A stretch of DNA of 64,000 nt, taken from contig NZ_JBOZWW010000056.1 of assembly GCF_050864855.1 (NCBI RefSeq), positions 35,209-99,208 of the forward strand, in the 5' to 3' direction. The notes beneath the pieces are model-generated. The model searched no databases and was not told the origin of the DNA. It worked only from the letters and a program-made list of their open reading frames with translations. This document shows positions 18,833 to 28,712 of this stretch, in pieces. The DNA is from Cardinium hertigii_C (GTDB lineage: Bacteria > Bacteroidota > Bacteroidia > Cytophagales > Amoebophilaceae). Numbering within the stretch: position 1 is the first letter of the stretch; every line of letters starts with the position of its first letter. Both the position numbers and the translations under genes were made by a program.

Positions 18833-21454
18833 CTAACGGATACTAGGTGCAAGGGTGAAATGATATTCAAAAGAACTTTTAGCACTCCGTATATCTTTTA
18901 CAGGATCCAATCTATAACCAAAATCCAAACCAAGCATTGGTATAAGAGGTATAGGCAAGATAAGACGTATGCCACCACCTATAGATTTTTTCATATTGTA
19001 TAGATTGAAATCTTTATAGTTTAACCAACTATCGCCTATTTCTACAAATCCCAATAAATAGCAACAAATAGGTGCCAACGCAACTGGGTAACGCAACTCT
19101 GAAACAAACTTATTAAATAAAACACCCCCTTTTATATTTCTTGTATAGTCCTCTGGTGTAAGACACTCATCTGGATAACCACGTAGCGTAACAAAATTAG
19201 TACCCAATAATTTTATCGGCGTACTGGATGTACCGCCCAAATAAAATCGCTCAAAAGGTCCTATGTTTTTTCTAGACAAACTGTGTAAAAATCCAACATG
19301 GCCCCGAAAATGCAAGACAACATTACCAAACAAACGTTTAAAGTAATATCCATCCATTATAAATTTCCCAAATTCTTTAACCCGTGGTATAGCTGTTGTT
19401 ACAGAGGGCCTATAACCCAACAAAGTATAGGGAGGTGTTAAGGTTAAAAAGTTAGACCAAGAAGCTCCACTAGTAGGATAGTTTGGATGATTGATACTAG
19501 AATATTGGCAGGCAAAATCTAATGTAAAATCATGTACGGGTCCTGATCTTTTTGTCTGATCTTGTAATAATGGATAGGATGTATACTTGTGGTAGTGGTA
19601 GTCCAGTCCCCAATGGATTTCCCAATATTTAGCAAACTTTTTTCCTAGGCCTACTCGGCCACCAATTGAGGAAATTGTACATTTTTTATCTTGTTTTGCA
19701 ACTGGGAATATATTTAAGTCTACCCAATCGTCCAATGCATGATTTCCAATGTACAAAGCGTTTTGAAAGGCACTATTGAAGCTTATAGAAAATATATAAG
19801 GATGGGCTTTTAACCAAAGCCAAGGTTCTTGAAAAGAAAAAGTGAAATTTTTGTAATCTTTACCATTTATCTGAGCGGTTACATGCAACTCCTGCGCACC
19901 TCCTATGGGTATTTTTTTTGTAAAAAGGTTTTTTAAAGAAACATTATTAGAACCAAGCGTAAGCCCGGCCATAATACCGTGACCACCAGTGCAATTGAGT
20001 TTAATATCAAACTTAGGCTGTTCCTCTACTGAATAGATCAGGTCTACTGTATTTTTTGCTTGGTTTGGTTGTATATCTGGATTTAATTTTTCATTCTTAA
20101 ATAATTCTAACATTGCCAAATTGCGTATGGATGCTCGAACAAGTCCTTCGTTGTATTTTTCTCCAGGTAAGGTCAGTAGCTCACGGCGAATAACGTAATC
20201 ATGGGTTAATGTATTGCCTATAATATCTACTTGACCGATGGTAAACTGTTTACCTTCGTGCATTCTAATTTCTAGATCCACCTGATTGTCTTCTAGACTG
20301 GTTTCAACAACTTCTGCACAGAAATTAAAATATCCATTATTGGCATATAAATCACGAATGGTTGGGGCTGCAATGCCAGGAGTAAATCGGCTCTTAATAT
20401 AGTCTGGATCATAGACTCTTCCTTTCTGCAGGTTTAACCACTTATCTAGTACTTGATCACTATAAATATAATTACCTACCCATTTGATATGGCGGATCGT
20501 ATATTGCTTTCCTTCATTAATTTTTAAATAAATATTTAGCTTTCCAGCCCTAGAAGGTTTCAAACGCTCTATTGCAATATGTACGTCTCGAAATCCTTTT
20601 GATTGATAGAAAAGCATCAAATTCTCTTTAGCCTTTAGATATTTTTCTTCTGTGAAAACAGAAGGGAAAAAAGAAACATGACTAAATAAATAACGCTTCA
20701 CTTCATCTATCGTTTTAGGCAATTGCAACAGTACACCGCCTTTTCGAATCGGTGCTAGGGTGATACTTTTTTTTAAAATATCCTGGACCAGTGTAAAATG
20801 GGGTGCTTCCTTTAACGCTTTAATATTATAAAGTAAGAGATCGGTATCTAAATGGTTGTTTCCTTCGAGAATGATTTTATGCACTGTACTTTTTTTACCT
20901 TTATCTATCTTAAGTTTTAAGGTAATTTTTTGATCCATTCCTTGAAAAGGAATCAATTCTGTAGAGAGCAGCACATTCCTGAAGCCTTTTTCCAAAAAGA
21001 ATTTTTTAATCTTAGCAATCGTTTTTTGAAGAAAAAGTGGAGACAATGCAATATTATTATCTATGGGAACGGTTTCTAGAAGGGCTTTTTGGTCTTTTTT
21101 GGTTAACCCTTCTAACAGATAGTTGACCAACTGAGGATGCTCTTCTACACGAATAATAAACGTTGCTAAATGATTGATCTGATCCACTTCAGATAAATAG
21201 ATCGCAACAGATTTGATACCATCATGTTTGGCAATTTTTCGAATAGAACGAGGAATTTGTTCAGAAGATGAATCAATTATTTTGCCCTCTTGTAAACCAG
21301 AAAGTCTAATCAATACGTCAGTATCTACAAAAAGATTGCCTTCTACCTGAATTTTGCGTACAGTATAACCAGTTGTATTAAGAGTGGGTTGTGCCCATCC
21401 TATATGTAGATAGCACAGAATAAATAAGCCGCACAACCGCTTAATTTTTTTCAT
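18833..21454 (-). CDS. bamA: Outer membrane assembly factor BamA
   Basis: This Omp85 protein inserts beta-barrel proteins into the outer membrane. From the ATG at 21454 the protein is 873 residues long with a signal peptide (MKKIKRLCGLFILCYLHIG, cleaved near WAQ). Five POTRA-like repeats follow (about 25-480), marked by motifs such as VEGNLFVDTD, LEGNNHLDTD and IIGNTLTHDYVIRRE. The C-terminal half is a 16-strand-type barrel that includes the LRGYP loop (VRGF/Y-like) near 760. An in-frame start 28 codons upstream would place a basic stretch before the signal and is less likely. queA lies 145 bases upstream on the same strand. Confidence 0.93.
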   Translation of the reverse strand: MKKIKRLCGLFILCYLHIGWAQPTLNTTGYTVRKIQVEGNLFVDTDVLIRLSGLQEGKIIDSSSEQIPRSIRKIAKHDGIKSVAIYLSEVDQINHLATFIIRVEEHPQLVNYLLEGLTKKDQKALLETVPIDNNIALSPLFLQKTIAKIKKFFLEKGFRNVLLSTELIPFQGMDQKITLKLKIDKGKKSTVHKIILEGNNHLDTDLLLYNIKALKEAPHFTLVQDILKKSITLAPIRKGGVLLQLPKTIDEVKRYLFSHVSFFPSVFTEEKYLKAKENLMLFYQSKGFRDVHIAIERLKPSRAGKLNIYLKINEGKQYTIRHIKWVGNYIYSDQVLDKWLNLQKGRVYDPDYIKSRFTPGIAAPTIRDLYANNGYFNFCAEVVETSLEDNQVDLEIRMHEGKQFTIGQVDIIGNTLTHDYVIRRELLTLPGEKYNEGLVRASIRNLAMLELFKNEKLNPDIQPNQAKNTVDLIYSVEEQPKFDIKLNCTGGHGIMAGLTLGSNNVSLKNLFTKKIPIGGAQELHVTAQINGKDYKNFTFSFQEPWLWLKAHPYIFSISFNSAFQNALYIGNHALDDWVDLNIFPVAKQDKKCTISSIGGRVGLGKKFAKYWEIHWGLDYHYHKYTSYPLLQDQTKRSGPVHDFTLDFACQYSSINHPNYPTSGASWSNFLTLTPPYTLLGYRPSVTTAIPRVKEFGKFIMDGYYFKRLFGNVVLHFRGHVGFLHSLSRKNIGPFERFYLGGTSSTPIKLLGTNFVTLRGYPDECLTPEDYTRNIKGGVLFNKFVSELRYPVALAPICCYLLGFVEIGDSWLNYKDFNLYNMKKSIGGGIRLILPIPLIPMLGLDFGYRLDPVKDIRSAKSSFEYHFTLAPSIR

Positions 21455-21598
21455 ATTTGTAGCAATCATTAGCATAATAAATAGAATAAATGTTCTTTTT
21501 CGTTGAAGATTCAAAAAATACAGCTTACCACGAGACAACTTCTTCCGAATATAGGGAATTATTAATGGTATGGCATACTAAAATGCACTACATTATAA

Positions 21599-22645
21599 TT
21601 ATATAATCAACATAGAATCGCCATACAGAAAAAATCGATAGGCTTCTTTGATTGCTTCGGCATACGCATCTAAAATTAATTCCTCTCCTCCAAAAGCAGC
21701 TACACTCACCAAAGAAATAGAAGAAGGAAGATGAAAGGTAGTCAATAATGCATTGCAAACTTTAAAAGAATAAGAAGGTAAAATAAACTTATTGGTCCAG
21801 TCACTGGCTGGTTTTATTTGACAAGCAACTGAAACAGAGGATTCTATAGCTCTTAATACTGAAGTCCCCACAGCACAAACTTTTTTTTGATGCTGCAAGC
21901 TGTCGTTTACCACCATTGCCGTTTCTGGGGTGATCGTAAAACGCTCAGAAGAAGCCCTTACCTTGGTTAGATCTTCCATATCAATGGTACTCAGTTCACC
22001 TAAACCAATGTGCAATGTAACCGGTACAACAGAAATGTTCTGTAAAGCTAAATATTTCAATAGATAAGGGGTAAAATGCAATCCAGCAGCTGGCAATACA
22101 ATACTACCTATATTTTGCGCAAATATAGTCTGATAATAGTCTCTATCTTCTGGCTTAGAAGAACGTCCTATTTGAGGAGGTAAAGGCATATGGCCAATTT
22201 GGTTGATCAGTGCATAAAATTCTTCTTCCGTGCGGTCAAACAACAATTTAAGGGTACGGCCTCTTGAAGTTGTATTATCTATAATTTCAGCCACCAACTC
22301 ACCATTTCCAAAATAAATTTTATTCCCTATACGAATTTTGCGTGCTGGCTCTACAATGGTATCCCACAAACCATGCTCATCATTTAATTTTCGTAATAAA
22401 AGTACTTCTACTTGTGCATTTGTTTTTTCTTTACAACCATAAAGCTTACAAGGTAATACTTTAGAATCATTGACCACCAAGGTGTCCCCTTCACTAAAAT
22501 AAGTAGGCAGGTCTTTAAAGGTTTTATGCTCTATTTTGCCGCTATTTTTGTGTACAACCATTAAACGGGCATCTTCCTTTCCCTCGATTGGATACTGTGC
22601 AATGCTATGCGCTGGCAGCTCAAACTTAAAATTTGATAGTTTCAT
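21599..22645 (-). CDS. queA: S-adenosylmethionine:tRNA ribosyltransferase-isomerase
   Basis: This enzyme transfers the ribose of SAM to 7-aminomethyl-deazaguanine in tRNA to make epoxyqueuosine. The family opening (FELPAHSIAQYP, then DARLMV), the central GHMPLPPQI block and the RDYYQTIFA and AAGLHFT segments are all clear. From the ATG at 22645 it is 348 residues. That start removes 20 unconvincing residues of the longer frame. No other queuosine-pathway gene is visible here, so the cell may salvage queuine precursors (inference). Confidence 0.95.
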   Translation of the reverse strand: MKLSNFKFELPAHSIAQYPIEGKEDARLMVVHKNSGKIEHKTFKDLPTYFSEGDTLVVNDSKVLPCKLYGCKEKTNAQVEVLLLRKLNDEHGLWDTIVEPARKIRIGNKIYFGNGELVAEIIDNTTSRGRTLKLLFDRTEEEFYALINQIGHMPLPPQIGRSSKPEDRDYYQTIFAQNIGSIVLPAAGLHFTPYLLKYLALQNISVVPVTLHIGLGELSTIDMEDLTKVRASSERFTITPETAMVVNDSLQHQKKVCAVGTSVLRAIESSVSVACQIKPASDWTNKFILPSYSFKVCNALLTTFHLPSSISLVSVAAFGGEELILDAYAEAIKEAYRFFLYGDSMLII

Positions 22646-22768
22646 AGTATGTATATAATTTAAAAAAGTTATATGCCCTTTGTAGGCTGCTTTGGTCCAA
22701 TGCACCTAGTTGTCCATTAACGATCATTATCTATCCTTCAATTATTTAACGATACCTGGCAGGTATGA

Positions 22769-23398
22769 TTAAAATAAAAAACACAAATCAAGGCAAAAAA
22801 AGTTATTATGAAGATAGGTTGAACCATCATTTGAATCTTTTTTATACATCACACCAGGTACATCCCAACAATAACTTAATCCTATAGCAAGGCTATTGGT
22901 CAAACTAAAATCATACTTTAGACCACCACCTAAAAGGATAAAACAGCCTAAGGGCCGTTGGGTCAAAACAGCAGCTTTGTCTGAATCGGATTGTGGATCG
23001 AATCGTCTAGGTAAATGTATAGAGGGTATGAGACCTAGCTTACAATAGATGCTGGTATCAATCATTACCTCACTGGTATAAAATCTACATAGACAAGGTA
23101 TCCAGAGATAACGTAAAGAACAAGCTCTATAACTAGCCGCACGTGTCCATTCCATATGGCTTAAAACATAGGAAATACCTACACTAAGGCCAACGTACTC
23201 CTGTAGCACAAAGTGATAGGCACCACCAAAATGTAAGCTTAAGGAATTCCCTTTCGTATCAAGGGGTGGGTTCATTCGACTATACACCCTATTAATAGTG
23301 TAAGAAGGGGACAATTCAGCACTAAAACGACCAGGTAATGCTATGGCATTACTAAGACCCATTGAAAAATACAAAGCTAAAATTACCATCCTCCTCAT
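22769..23398 (-). CDS. Putative outer-membrane beta-barrel protein
   Basis: This 209-residue protein has an evident signal peptide (MRRMVILALYFSMGLSNAIA, cleaved about residue 20). Alternating hydrophobic/polar stretches and Gly/aromatic-rich segments run through to a C-terminal Phe (DLCFLF), as in small OmpA/OmpW-like barrels. I do not recognise a specific family. It lies upstream of queA on the same strand with a gap of 123 bases. Confidence 0.65.
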   Translation of the reverse strand: MRRMVILALYFSMGLSNAIALPGRFSAELSPSYTINRVYSRMNPPLDTKGNSLSLHFGGAYHFVLQEYVGLSVGISYVLSHMEWTRAASYRACSLRYLWIPCLCRFYTSEVMIDTSIYCKLGLIPSIHLPRRFDPQSDSDKAAVLTQRPLGCFILLGGGLKYDFSLTNSLAIGLSYCWDVPGVMYKKDSNDGSTYLHNNFFCLDLCFLF

Positions 23399-23661
23399 AG
23401 GGAACTAAATTACAGCTATTTTATGGTAAAAATAAATTTATATTTATTTAATTATACTAAGTTTTTATTTTCCACCTTTTAATACAGTCTCTCTGGCTGG
23501 AACAAGCTCCCAAAATAAAATTCTAAATTTTACATAAAGTGCCATCGGATCATGGAACAATAAGTTCATACTTTAAAAAAGCGTCTTTAAGGAAACTATT
23601 TTTTATATTTATTTAGCATCCATAATCTCTGTATAGCATACCCACTATTGATTTATAGCCT

Positions 23662-24027
23662 ATGCCTACAAAAAACATGGCACAATCCTTTGGTCAATAC
23701 GCAGAAATAGTTGCTGCAGATTACTTAGTAAAAAAAGGATTTAAGATACTGGCGCAAAATTTTCGTTACAAACGCTTTGAAATAGATCTTATTGTTAAAA
23801 AAGACGAATTGATTGTTTTTGTTGAGGTAAAAGCACGTAAGAATAATTTATTTGGCTATCCAGAAGATTTTGTTAACCAAAAGAAAATGCGTGCCCTACG
23901 CGTGGCTGCCACACACTACTTACGTACCCAAAATAGCCAACAGGCCATACGTTTCGATATTATAGCGGTACTAGGTAGTCAAGAACAAATTACCCAAATT
24001 GTACATTTGGAAGATGGTTTCTATTGA
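23662..24027 (+). CDS. YraN/UPF0102 family nuclease-fold protein
   Basis: This compact protein has 121 residues and the restriction-endonuclease-like signature of the family: GQYAEIVAADYL near the start, then EIDLIVKK and FVEVKARK around 52-75. These supply the acidic/lysine catalytic-looking set (E-D-EVK). The biochemical function of the family is poorly known; a DNA recombination or repair role has been suggested. It starts at an ATG at 23662. Confidence 0.9.
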   Translation: MPTKNMAQSFGQYAEIVAADYLVKKGFKILAQNFRYKRFEIDLIVKKDELIVFVEVKARKNNLFGYPEDFVNQKKMRALRVAATHYLRTQNSQQAIRFDIIAVLGSQEQITQIVHLEDGFY

Positions 24028-24143
24028 ATTTCTATTAATAAAATTTCTTGTAGCCAAAGACATTTTTGTGCTACGTTTTATTTGTTTGTAAAATGTAACC
24101 GCCAGATGGCTGACTAGATACTTTATAGTCTATTATTATTTTG

Positions 24144-24809
24144 ATGACCTTACTTGTATCTTTAACGACTCAAACAAATCAAGCGCTGCCATCGGCTGCT
24201 GCATGGCGATCTGCTGTCGAATATGCTGCAGCCTTATTACATAGAGGAGGCATCATTGCCCTACCCACCGATACGGTTTATGGATTGGCTTGCTTGGCGC
24301 AAAATAAGCAAGCGTTAAGAAAATTGTTTCAAATCAAAGAACGTACAAACGACAAGCCGATTGCGCTTTGTATAGGAGCTATTCAAGAGATCACTAAATA
24401 TGGTAAAGTAGACCTAAAGATTATACCTTTACTAAATAGTTTACTTCCTGGACCGGTTACGCTGCTTTTTGAAGCATGGCCAATGGATAAAGAAGGAATC
24501 GCTAACAGTCATTTAGTAGCCATTCGTATGCCAGATCACCCGTTTATCCTACAAGTTGCCCAACTTTGTAACGGAGCGATTGCCTTAACCAGTGCCAATA
24601 AAAGTAGAGCGCCGAGTTGTCTAAAGGTGGAAGAATTTAAGCCACTTTGGTGTGATTTAGATGCAGTTTTTGATGAAGGTAAATTGGGTACCATAGATCC
24701 GATGAGATTAGGTTCTACTATTATAGACCTCTCCATTGAAGGATCTTTTAAAATTGTAAGAAATGGATGTGCATTGAATGATGTAAAAAAGATTCTATCC
24801 ATCTTTTAG
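24144..24809 (+). CDS. L-threonylcarbamoyladenylate synthase (TsaC/Sua5 family)
   Basis: This enzyme makes threonylcarbamoyl-AMP, the donor for t6A37 in ANN-reading tRNAs. The YrdC fold is plain: LPTDTVYGLACLA, then the KERTNDKPIAL segment, the LPGPVTL motif and TSANKS. At 221 residues it lacks the extra C-terminal Sua5 domain and so is of the short TsaC/YwlC type. The ATG at 24144 is preferred to the TTG one codon before it. Together with tsaE at 13632 it shows the pathway is retained. Confidence 0.93.
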   Translation: MTLLVSLTTQTNQALPSAAAWRSAVEYAAALLHRGGIIALPTDTVYGLACLAQNKQALRKLFQIKERTNDKPIALCIGAIQEITKYGKVDLKIIPLLNSLLPGPVTLLFEAWPMDKEGIANSHLVAIRMPDHPFILQVAQLCNGAIALTSANKSRAPSCLKVEEFKPLWCDLDAVFDEGKLGTIDPMRLGSTIIDLSIEGSFKIVRNGCALNDVKKILSIF

Positions 24810-24937
24810 CCATTTAACGATAATGGCCATCCAGTAGCCCGACGCATTTAGGCAATATTTGGCAAATATCTTTTTATATACTAAATTAGTTTAGTTTATC
24901 TGGTTGCCAGCTGTAATGTACAAAATAGCTATTTTTT

Positions 24938-25019
24938 GCGCATGTGGTGAAATAGGTATACACGCCATCTTGAGGGGGTGGTGCTTTCGGGCGTGGGGGT
25001 TCGAGTCCCCCTTTGCGCA
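24938..25019 (+). tRNA. tRNA-Leu (GAG)
   Basis: This is a class II tRNA with a long variable arm. The anticodon stem CCATC/GGTGG holds TTGAGGG, giving anticodon GAG. The T arm is GGGGG-TTCGAGT-CCCCC. The acceptor GCGCATG against TTTGCGC contains one T-T mismatch and one G-T pair. CCA is not encoded. Confidence 0.93.
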
Positions 25020-25091
25020 CAAAAAATTAAAATTAGCCGGGTAAAGCCTAACCCTTCACGGGTTCCAATCTGCTTTTGCAGGCGTCATTAG

Positions 25092-25166
25092 GGGTGGTTA
25101 GCTCAGATGGTTTAGAGCATTCCGTTGACATCGGAAAGGTCGTTGGTTCAAATCCAATGCCACCCA
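25092..25166 (+). tRNA. tRNA-Val (GAC)
   Basis: The acceptor GGGTGGT pairs with GCCACCC. The anticodon stem TTCCG/CGGAA encloses TTGACAT, giving anticodon GAC. The T arm is GTTGG-TTCAAAT-CCAAT. CCA is not encoded. It complements the TAC-reading tRNA-Val at 12416. Confidence 0.95.
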
Positions 25167-25249
25167 CAACAGGTAAAATATGCCAGGTAACTGCTATTTC
25201 GATTGAAAAAGATCCTTTCTAAGTGCTAAATATTTAAATAAATTGACCA

Positions 25250-26065
25250 TTGCGTACCCAGAAAAGATTTCTAGATTATTTCGAAAATAAATATCAACTT
25301 ATTATTCGAAATGTTGAAAATTTTGCGGAGTATATAACGCCTTCTTTCAGCTATGTAACCTTGATGACAATATTTTTATCTTGGTTATGTATAAGTTTTG
25401 GTCTGAGCCTATGGCTGGCTAAAACTGTTTTAGCTAGGTGGATGAACCCCATCTATATAGAAACAGAAAATCAAAAAAAAATACTTTCCTTAGCGACTAC
25501 CGTAGAAGCCTTAGAGCAACAGATTACTGCTCAAACTAAATTTATTGCGACCCTCCAAAAAATCATTCAAGGAACCTCTAAATCTTCACTTCCTTCGTCA
25601 TCTCTTACTACTATTCCAGAATCAATAGAAGAAGACGCTAAAGTGGCTTCATCGGTAGCCATATCTACCAACCAAGAAAATACTATTCAGAGTAGGTCTT
25701 TTTTATTGTTTCCTCCTATTAATGGAATGATTACAAAACCATTTCATAAAGCAGGTAACCATTATGGCGTTGATATTGTCGCAAAAGAAAAAGATCCTAT
25801 TAAAGCCATATCAACTGGTATGGTGATTTTTTCCGATTGGTCCGTGGATACCGGATGGGTGATTGTCATTCAGCATTACAATAACGTTGTTTCAATCTGT
25901 AAGCATTGTGCCATTTTATTTAAAAAAGTTGGTAACTTGGTTAAAGCAGGTGATGTAGTGGCGCTTATGGGTAATTCTGGAGAAATCTCCACAGGGCCCC
26001 ATCTACATTTTGAGCTTTGGAACGAAGGTGTTGCATTAAATCCAGAAGACTATATTAATACCTAA
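25250..26065 (+). CDS. M23 family metallopeptidase (LytM domain), membrane anchored
   Basis: This is a peptidoglycan endopeptidase or endopeptidase activator. It has one membrane segment (about 35-58), then a coiled-coil-prone linker (70-105) and a Ser/Thr-rich stretch. The LytM domain carries the zinc ligands His171 and Asp175 (HYGVD) and HLH at 251-253, with His219 as well. All catalytic positions are kept, so it should be active. The only in-frame start I can support is the TTG at 25250. Its stop is 4 bases from the bactofilin ATG; the pair is a known cell-shape module. Confidence 0.88.
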   Translation: MRTQKRFLDYFENKYQLIIRNVENFAEYITPSFSYVTLMTIFLSWLCISFGLSLWLAKTVLARWMNPIYIETENQKKILSLATTVEALEQQITAQTKFIATLQKIIQGTSKSSLPSSSLTTIPESIEEDAKVASSVAISTNQENTIQSRSFLLFPPINGMITKPFHKAGNHYGVDIVAKEKDPIKAISTGMVIFSDWSVDTGWVIVIQHYNNVVSICKHCAILFKKVGNLVKAGDVVALMGNSGEISTGPHLHFELWNEGVALNPEDYINT

Positions 26066-26069
26066 AAAA

Positions 26070-26549
26070 ATGTTTAATAACAAAATAAAACAGACAAACC
26101 CTGTAACGATTAGTAACATTATAGGGCAAGGTTCGCATTTAGAAGGAAATATACACACTACAGGTAATTTGCGCATAGAGGGTAAGGTAACGGGTGGTAT
26201 CAAGGCAAAAGCAAAAGTCGTTTTGAGCCATACCGCTCAGATAGAAGGCAACATTGTAGCACAAAATGCTGAAATCGGTGGGGAGGTAAAAGGAAGCATA
26301 GAAGTTATAGAATTACTTGTACTCAAATCAACTGCAATGGTATGGGGCGATATCATTACTAGCAAACTAGTGTTTGAAGAAGGGGCTTGTTTTGATGGAA
26401 AATGTAAAATGGGCAAGGAGCATAAGGTTTCCCCTCTGGCCGCTGCTACTGAAGCGAGTCTATCTCCTAAAGCTAAAACAGTTGAATATATCCGCAACCA
26501 CCCAGAAAAGTTAAAATCACCTAACCCTTCTAATCCATCTATAAAATAG
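26070..26549 (+). CDS. Bactofilin family cytoskeletal protein
   Basis: Bactofilins form nucleotide-free filaments that position wall enzymes. The core (about 15-115) shows the six-residue beta-helix rhythm: GSHLEGNIHTTGNLRIEGKV, then IEGNIVAQNAEIGGEVKGSI. Short disordered ends flank it, the C-terminal one rich in Pro/Ser/Lys. Length is 159 residues. Its position directly after the M23 peptidase matches pairs such as CcmA-Csd in Helicobacter (family knowledge). Confidence 0.92.
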   Translation: MFNNKIKQTNPVTISNIIGQGSHLEGNIHTTGNLRIEGKVTGGIKAKAKVVLSHTAQIEGNIVAQNAEIGGEVKGSIEVIELLVLKSTAMVWGDIITSKLVFEEGACFDGKCKMGKEHKVSPLAAATEASLSPKAKTVEYIRNHPEKLKSPNPSNPSIK

Positions 26550-26557
26550 ATATACAT

Positions 26558-27766
26558 ATGCATATAGCGCCAAAAATACGAGGATACATATGCACTACGG
26601 CTCATCCAGCAGGTTGTATCCAAAATGTAAAGCAACAAATCCAATATGTATCCAATCAGCCTTCAATTGCATCAGGTCCTAAAAAAGTATTAATTATAGG
26701 TGCCTCTACGGGTTATGGGTTAGCGAGTAGGATAGTAGCAGCGTTTGGTGCCAAAGCGCAAACTATAGGTGTTTTTCTTGAGCGAGCAGCTGATGACAAG
26801 CGTACTGCCTCTGCTGGTTGGTACCATACAGCGGCTTTTGAACAAGCTGCACACCAAGCGGGAATTTATGCTAAAAGTATTAATGGTGATGCTTTTTCAG
26901 ATGCCATAAAACAAGAAACCATTGCTTTAATCAAAAAGGATTGGGGTGGTGCGGTAGATTTGGTAATCTATAGTCTAGCATCTCCACGTCGTACCCATCC
27001 CCAAACGGGTGTATCTTTTAAATCGTGTTTAAAACCTATCGGGGAGCCTTATCGCAACCAAACGATGGATATGATAAGTGGCCGTCTCTCAGATGTTTGC
27101 ATTGAGCCTGCAACGCCCAAAGAAGTAGCAGATACGGTTGCTGTAATGGGAGGTGAAGACTGGATGATGTGGATAGAAGCTTTATTAGCGGAAAAGTTAT
27201 TGGCTAAAGGCGTACAAACAATGGCTTATTCTTACATAGGTCCTAAGCTAACCGATCGAATGTATTCAAAAGGAACGATCGGAATGGCAAAAAAAGATTT
27301 GGTAGCAACGGGCAAAATACTACAACATCGGCTTCGTCCTATAGATGGACAGGCTGTCATTGCTGTAAATAAAGCAGTGGTCACACAAGCGAGTGCAGCT
27401 ATACCAGTGGTACCGCTTTATATTTCATTGGTCTACAAGATTATGAAAGAAAAACAACTACACGAGGGGTGTATAGAACAAATGTACAGGTTATATGCAG
27501 ATCGCTTGTATAGAACAGATCGAAAAATATTGGTAGATGCGCAAGGGCTGATTCGTATAGATGATTGGGAAATGCGGGAAGATGTGCAACAAGCGGTTGC
27601 TGCACTTTGGTCAAAGGTAGACGAAGGAAATCTAGCCACTGTTACGGATTGGGTAGGATGCCGCCATGAATTTCATAAGCTATTCGGTTTTGAAGTAGAA
27701 GGGGTTGATTACAGCCTACCTCAGGTGGCAGCGCTTCCCATACCTTCTTTAAATCTACCTATATAA
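26558..27766 (+). CDS. fabV: Trans-2-enoyl-ACP/CoA reductase [NADH], FabV type
   Basis: This enzyme carries out the last step of each fatty-acid elongation round. The nucleotide fold has GASTGYG at 48-54. The family-specific Y-x8-K pair is Tyr236 and Lys245 (YSKGTIGMAK). Length is 402 residues, the full FabV size and much longer than FabI. It starts at an ATG at 26558, only 8 bases after the bactofilin stop. FabV is naturally insensitive to many FabI inhibitors (family knowledge). Whether a FabI also exists cannot be seen here. Confidence 0.95.
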   Translation: MHIAPKIRGYICTTAHPAGCIQNVKQQIQYVSNQPSIASGPKKVLIIGASTGYGLASRIVAAFGAKAQTIGVFLERAADDKRTASAGWYHTAAFEQAAHQAGIYAKSINGDAFSDAIKQETIALIKKDWGGAVDLVIYSLASPRRTHPQTGVSFKSCLKPIGEPYRNQTMDMISGRLSDVCIEPATPKEVADTVAVMGGEDWMMWIEALLAEKLLAKGVQTMAYSYIGPKLTDRMYSKGTIGMAKKDLVATGKILQHRLRPIDGQAVIAVNKAVVTQASAAIPVVPLYISLVYKIMKEKQLHEGCIEQMYRLYADRLYRTDRKILVDAQGLIRIDDWEMREDVQQAVAALWSKVDEGNLATVTDWVGCRHEFHKLFGFEVEGVDYSLPQVAALPIPSLNLPI

Positions 27767-28253
27767 ATTTTGAGAATTGTAAAGGAAAGCTAGGTGGGTG
27801 TCTATGTATGCTATCCACGTTTGTTGCTACTTAAGACCAAAAAAGCCATTGCCTACTGCATCGACAACCTCTATACCATTTTTTCCTGCTGCCTGAATAT
27901 TTTTTAACGTGCCTTTTAGATTTATTTTACTGATTTACAACACACTAAATAAGTTATTTTACTGGGAGGTTACTAAAAAAAGAAGTATTTTAGTTCTCAT
28001 TATTAAGTATTTTATAATATAACAACCTGATAAACAATATATTGTATATAAATATATTGTTTATACAACTGTTTATAAATAATTTGATTAAATATATTTT
28101 ATAATTGATTATAAAGTTAAAAAATATTCTAATGCAGCGCTCACGTTAATTTACATAAAAGTTTTCTTTAATAACTGTGCATAGATCAATTTTTATTAAA
28201 TTTTTTATATCTTATTAACAATTAATATTCAAGTTAGTTTTATACTACATATA
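27767..28253. other. AT-rich intergenic stretch
   Basis: I found no gene or RNA in these 487 bases. It is extremely AT-rich, with overlapping palindromic TATAAATATATTG/TTTATA patterns around 28035-28080. It separates fabV from the YcgN-like gene and presumably holds the latter's promoter. Confidence 0.5.
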
Positions 28254-28709
28254 ATGCATACAACCAATGAAAAAGACCAATTTTGGCTTAGTACGCCATT
28301 AGAGCAAATGACTCCAGCACAATGGGAATCCTTATGTGATGGATGTGGTAAATGTTGTTTGCTTAAAATAAAAGAAGCAGAAACGCAGCAGGTCCGTACT
28401 ACAAAGATTTGTTGTCGGCTACTTAATACCCGCACTTGCCAATGTTCCAACTACCAAGAACGGTTTCGTTATGTAGATGATTGTATCAAGCTAAATCCTA
28501 CAAATGTAAAGACCATTACTTGGCTACCCAAAAGTTGTGCCTATCGCCTTGTTAAAGAAAAAAAACCATTACCTGATTGGCATCCTTTAATGACCAAAGA
28601 TCTACAATCTACCATCAAAAGTGGCCATTCGGTTAAAAGCTTTGTAGTACATCCGGCATTGGTCAATAAGCCAATGGCAAATTATTTATTAGAAGAAAGC
28701 ATCCACTAA
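28254..28709 (+). CDS. YcgN-like cysteine cluster protein
   Basis: This 151-residue protein has the UPF0260/YcgN layout. The N-terminal segment FWLSTPLEQMTPAQWESLCD is followed by DGCGKCC (cysteines 28, 31, 34, 35), and CCRLLN and CQC come further on. The cysteine set suggests an iron-sulfur or zinc site (family knowledge). The function is not established. It starts at an ATG at 28254. Confidence 0.88.
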   Translation: MHTTNEKDQFWLSTPLEQMTPAQWESLCDGCGKCCLLKIKEAETQQVRTTKICCRLLNTRTCQCSNYQERFRYVDDCIKLNPTNVKTITWLPKSCAYRLVKEKKPLPDWHPLMTKDLQSTIKSGHSVKSFVVHPALVNKPMANYLLEESIH

Positions 28710-28712
28710 TAA

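Noticed and set aside
24938..25019. tRNA-Leu acceptor-stem T-T mismatch as a sign of a pseudo-tRNA
   Set aside because: All other stems, the class II variable arm and the anticodon loop are intact, and single acceptor mismatches are tolerated in reduced genomes.
25020..25091. AACCC-TTCAC-GGGTT hairpin between tRNA-Leu and tRNA-Val
   Set aside because: The stem is only five pairs and lies within a likely tRNA precursor; no separate RNA or terminator can be supported.
26237..26644. 135-codon minus-strand frame over bactofilin and the fabV start
   Set aside because: It is antisense to two confident genes and has no family features.
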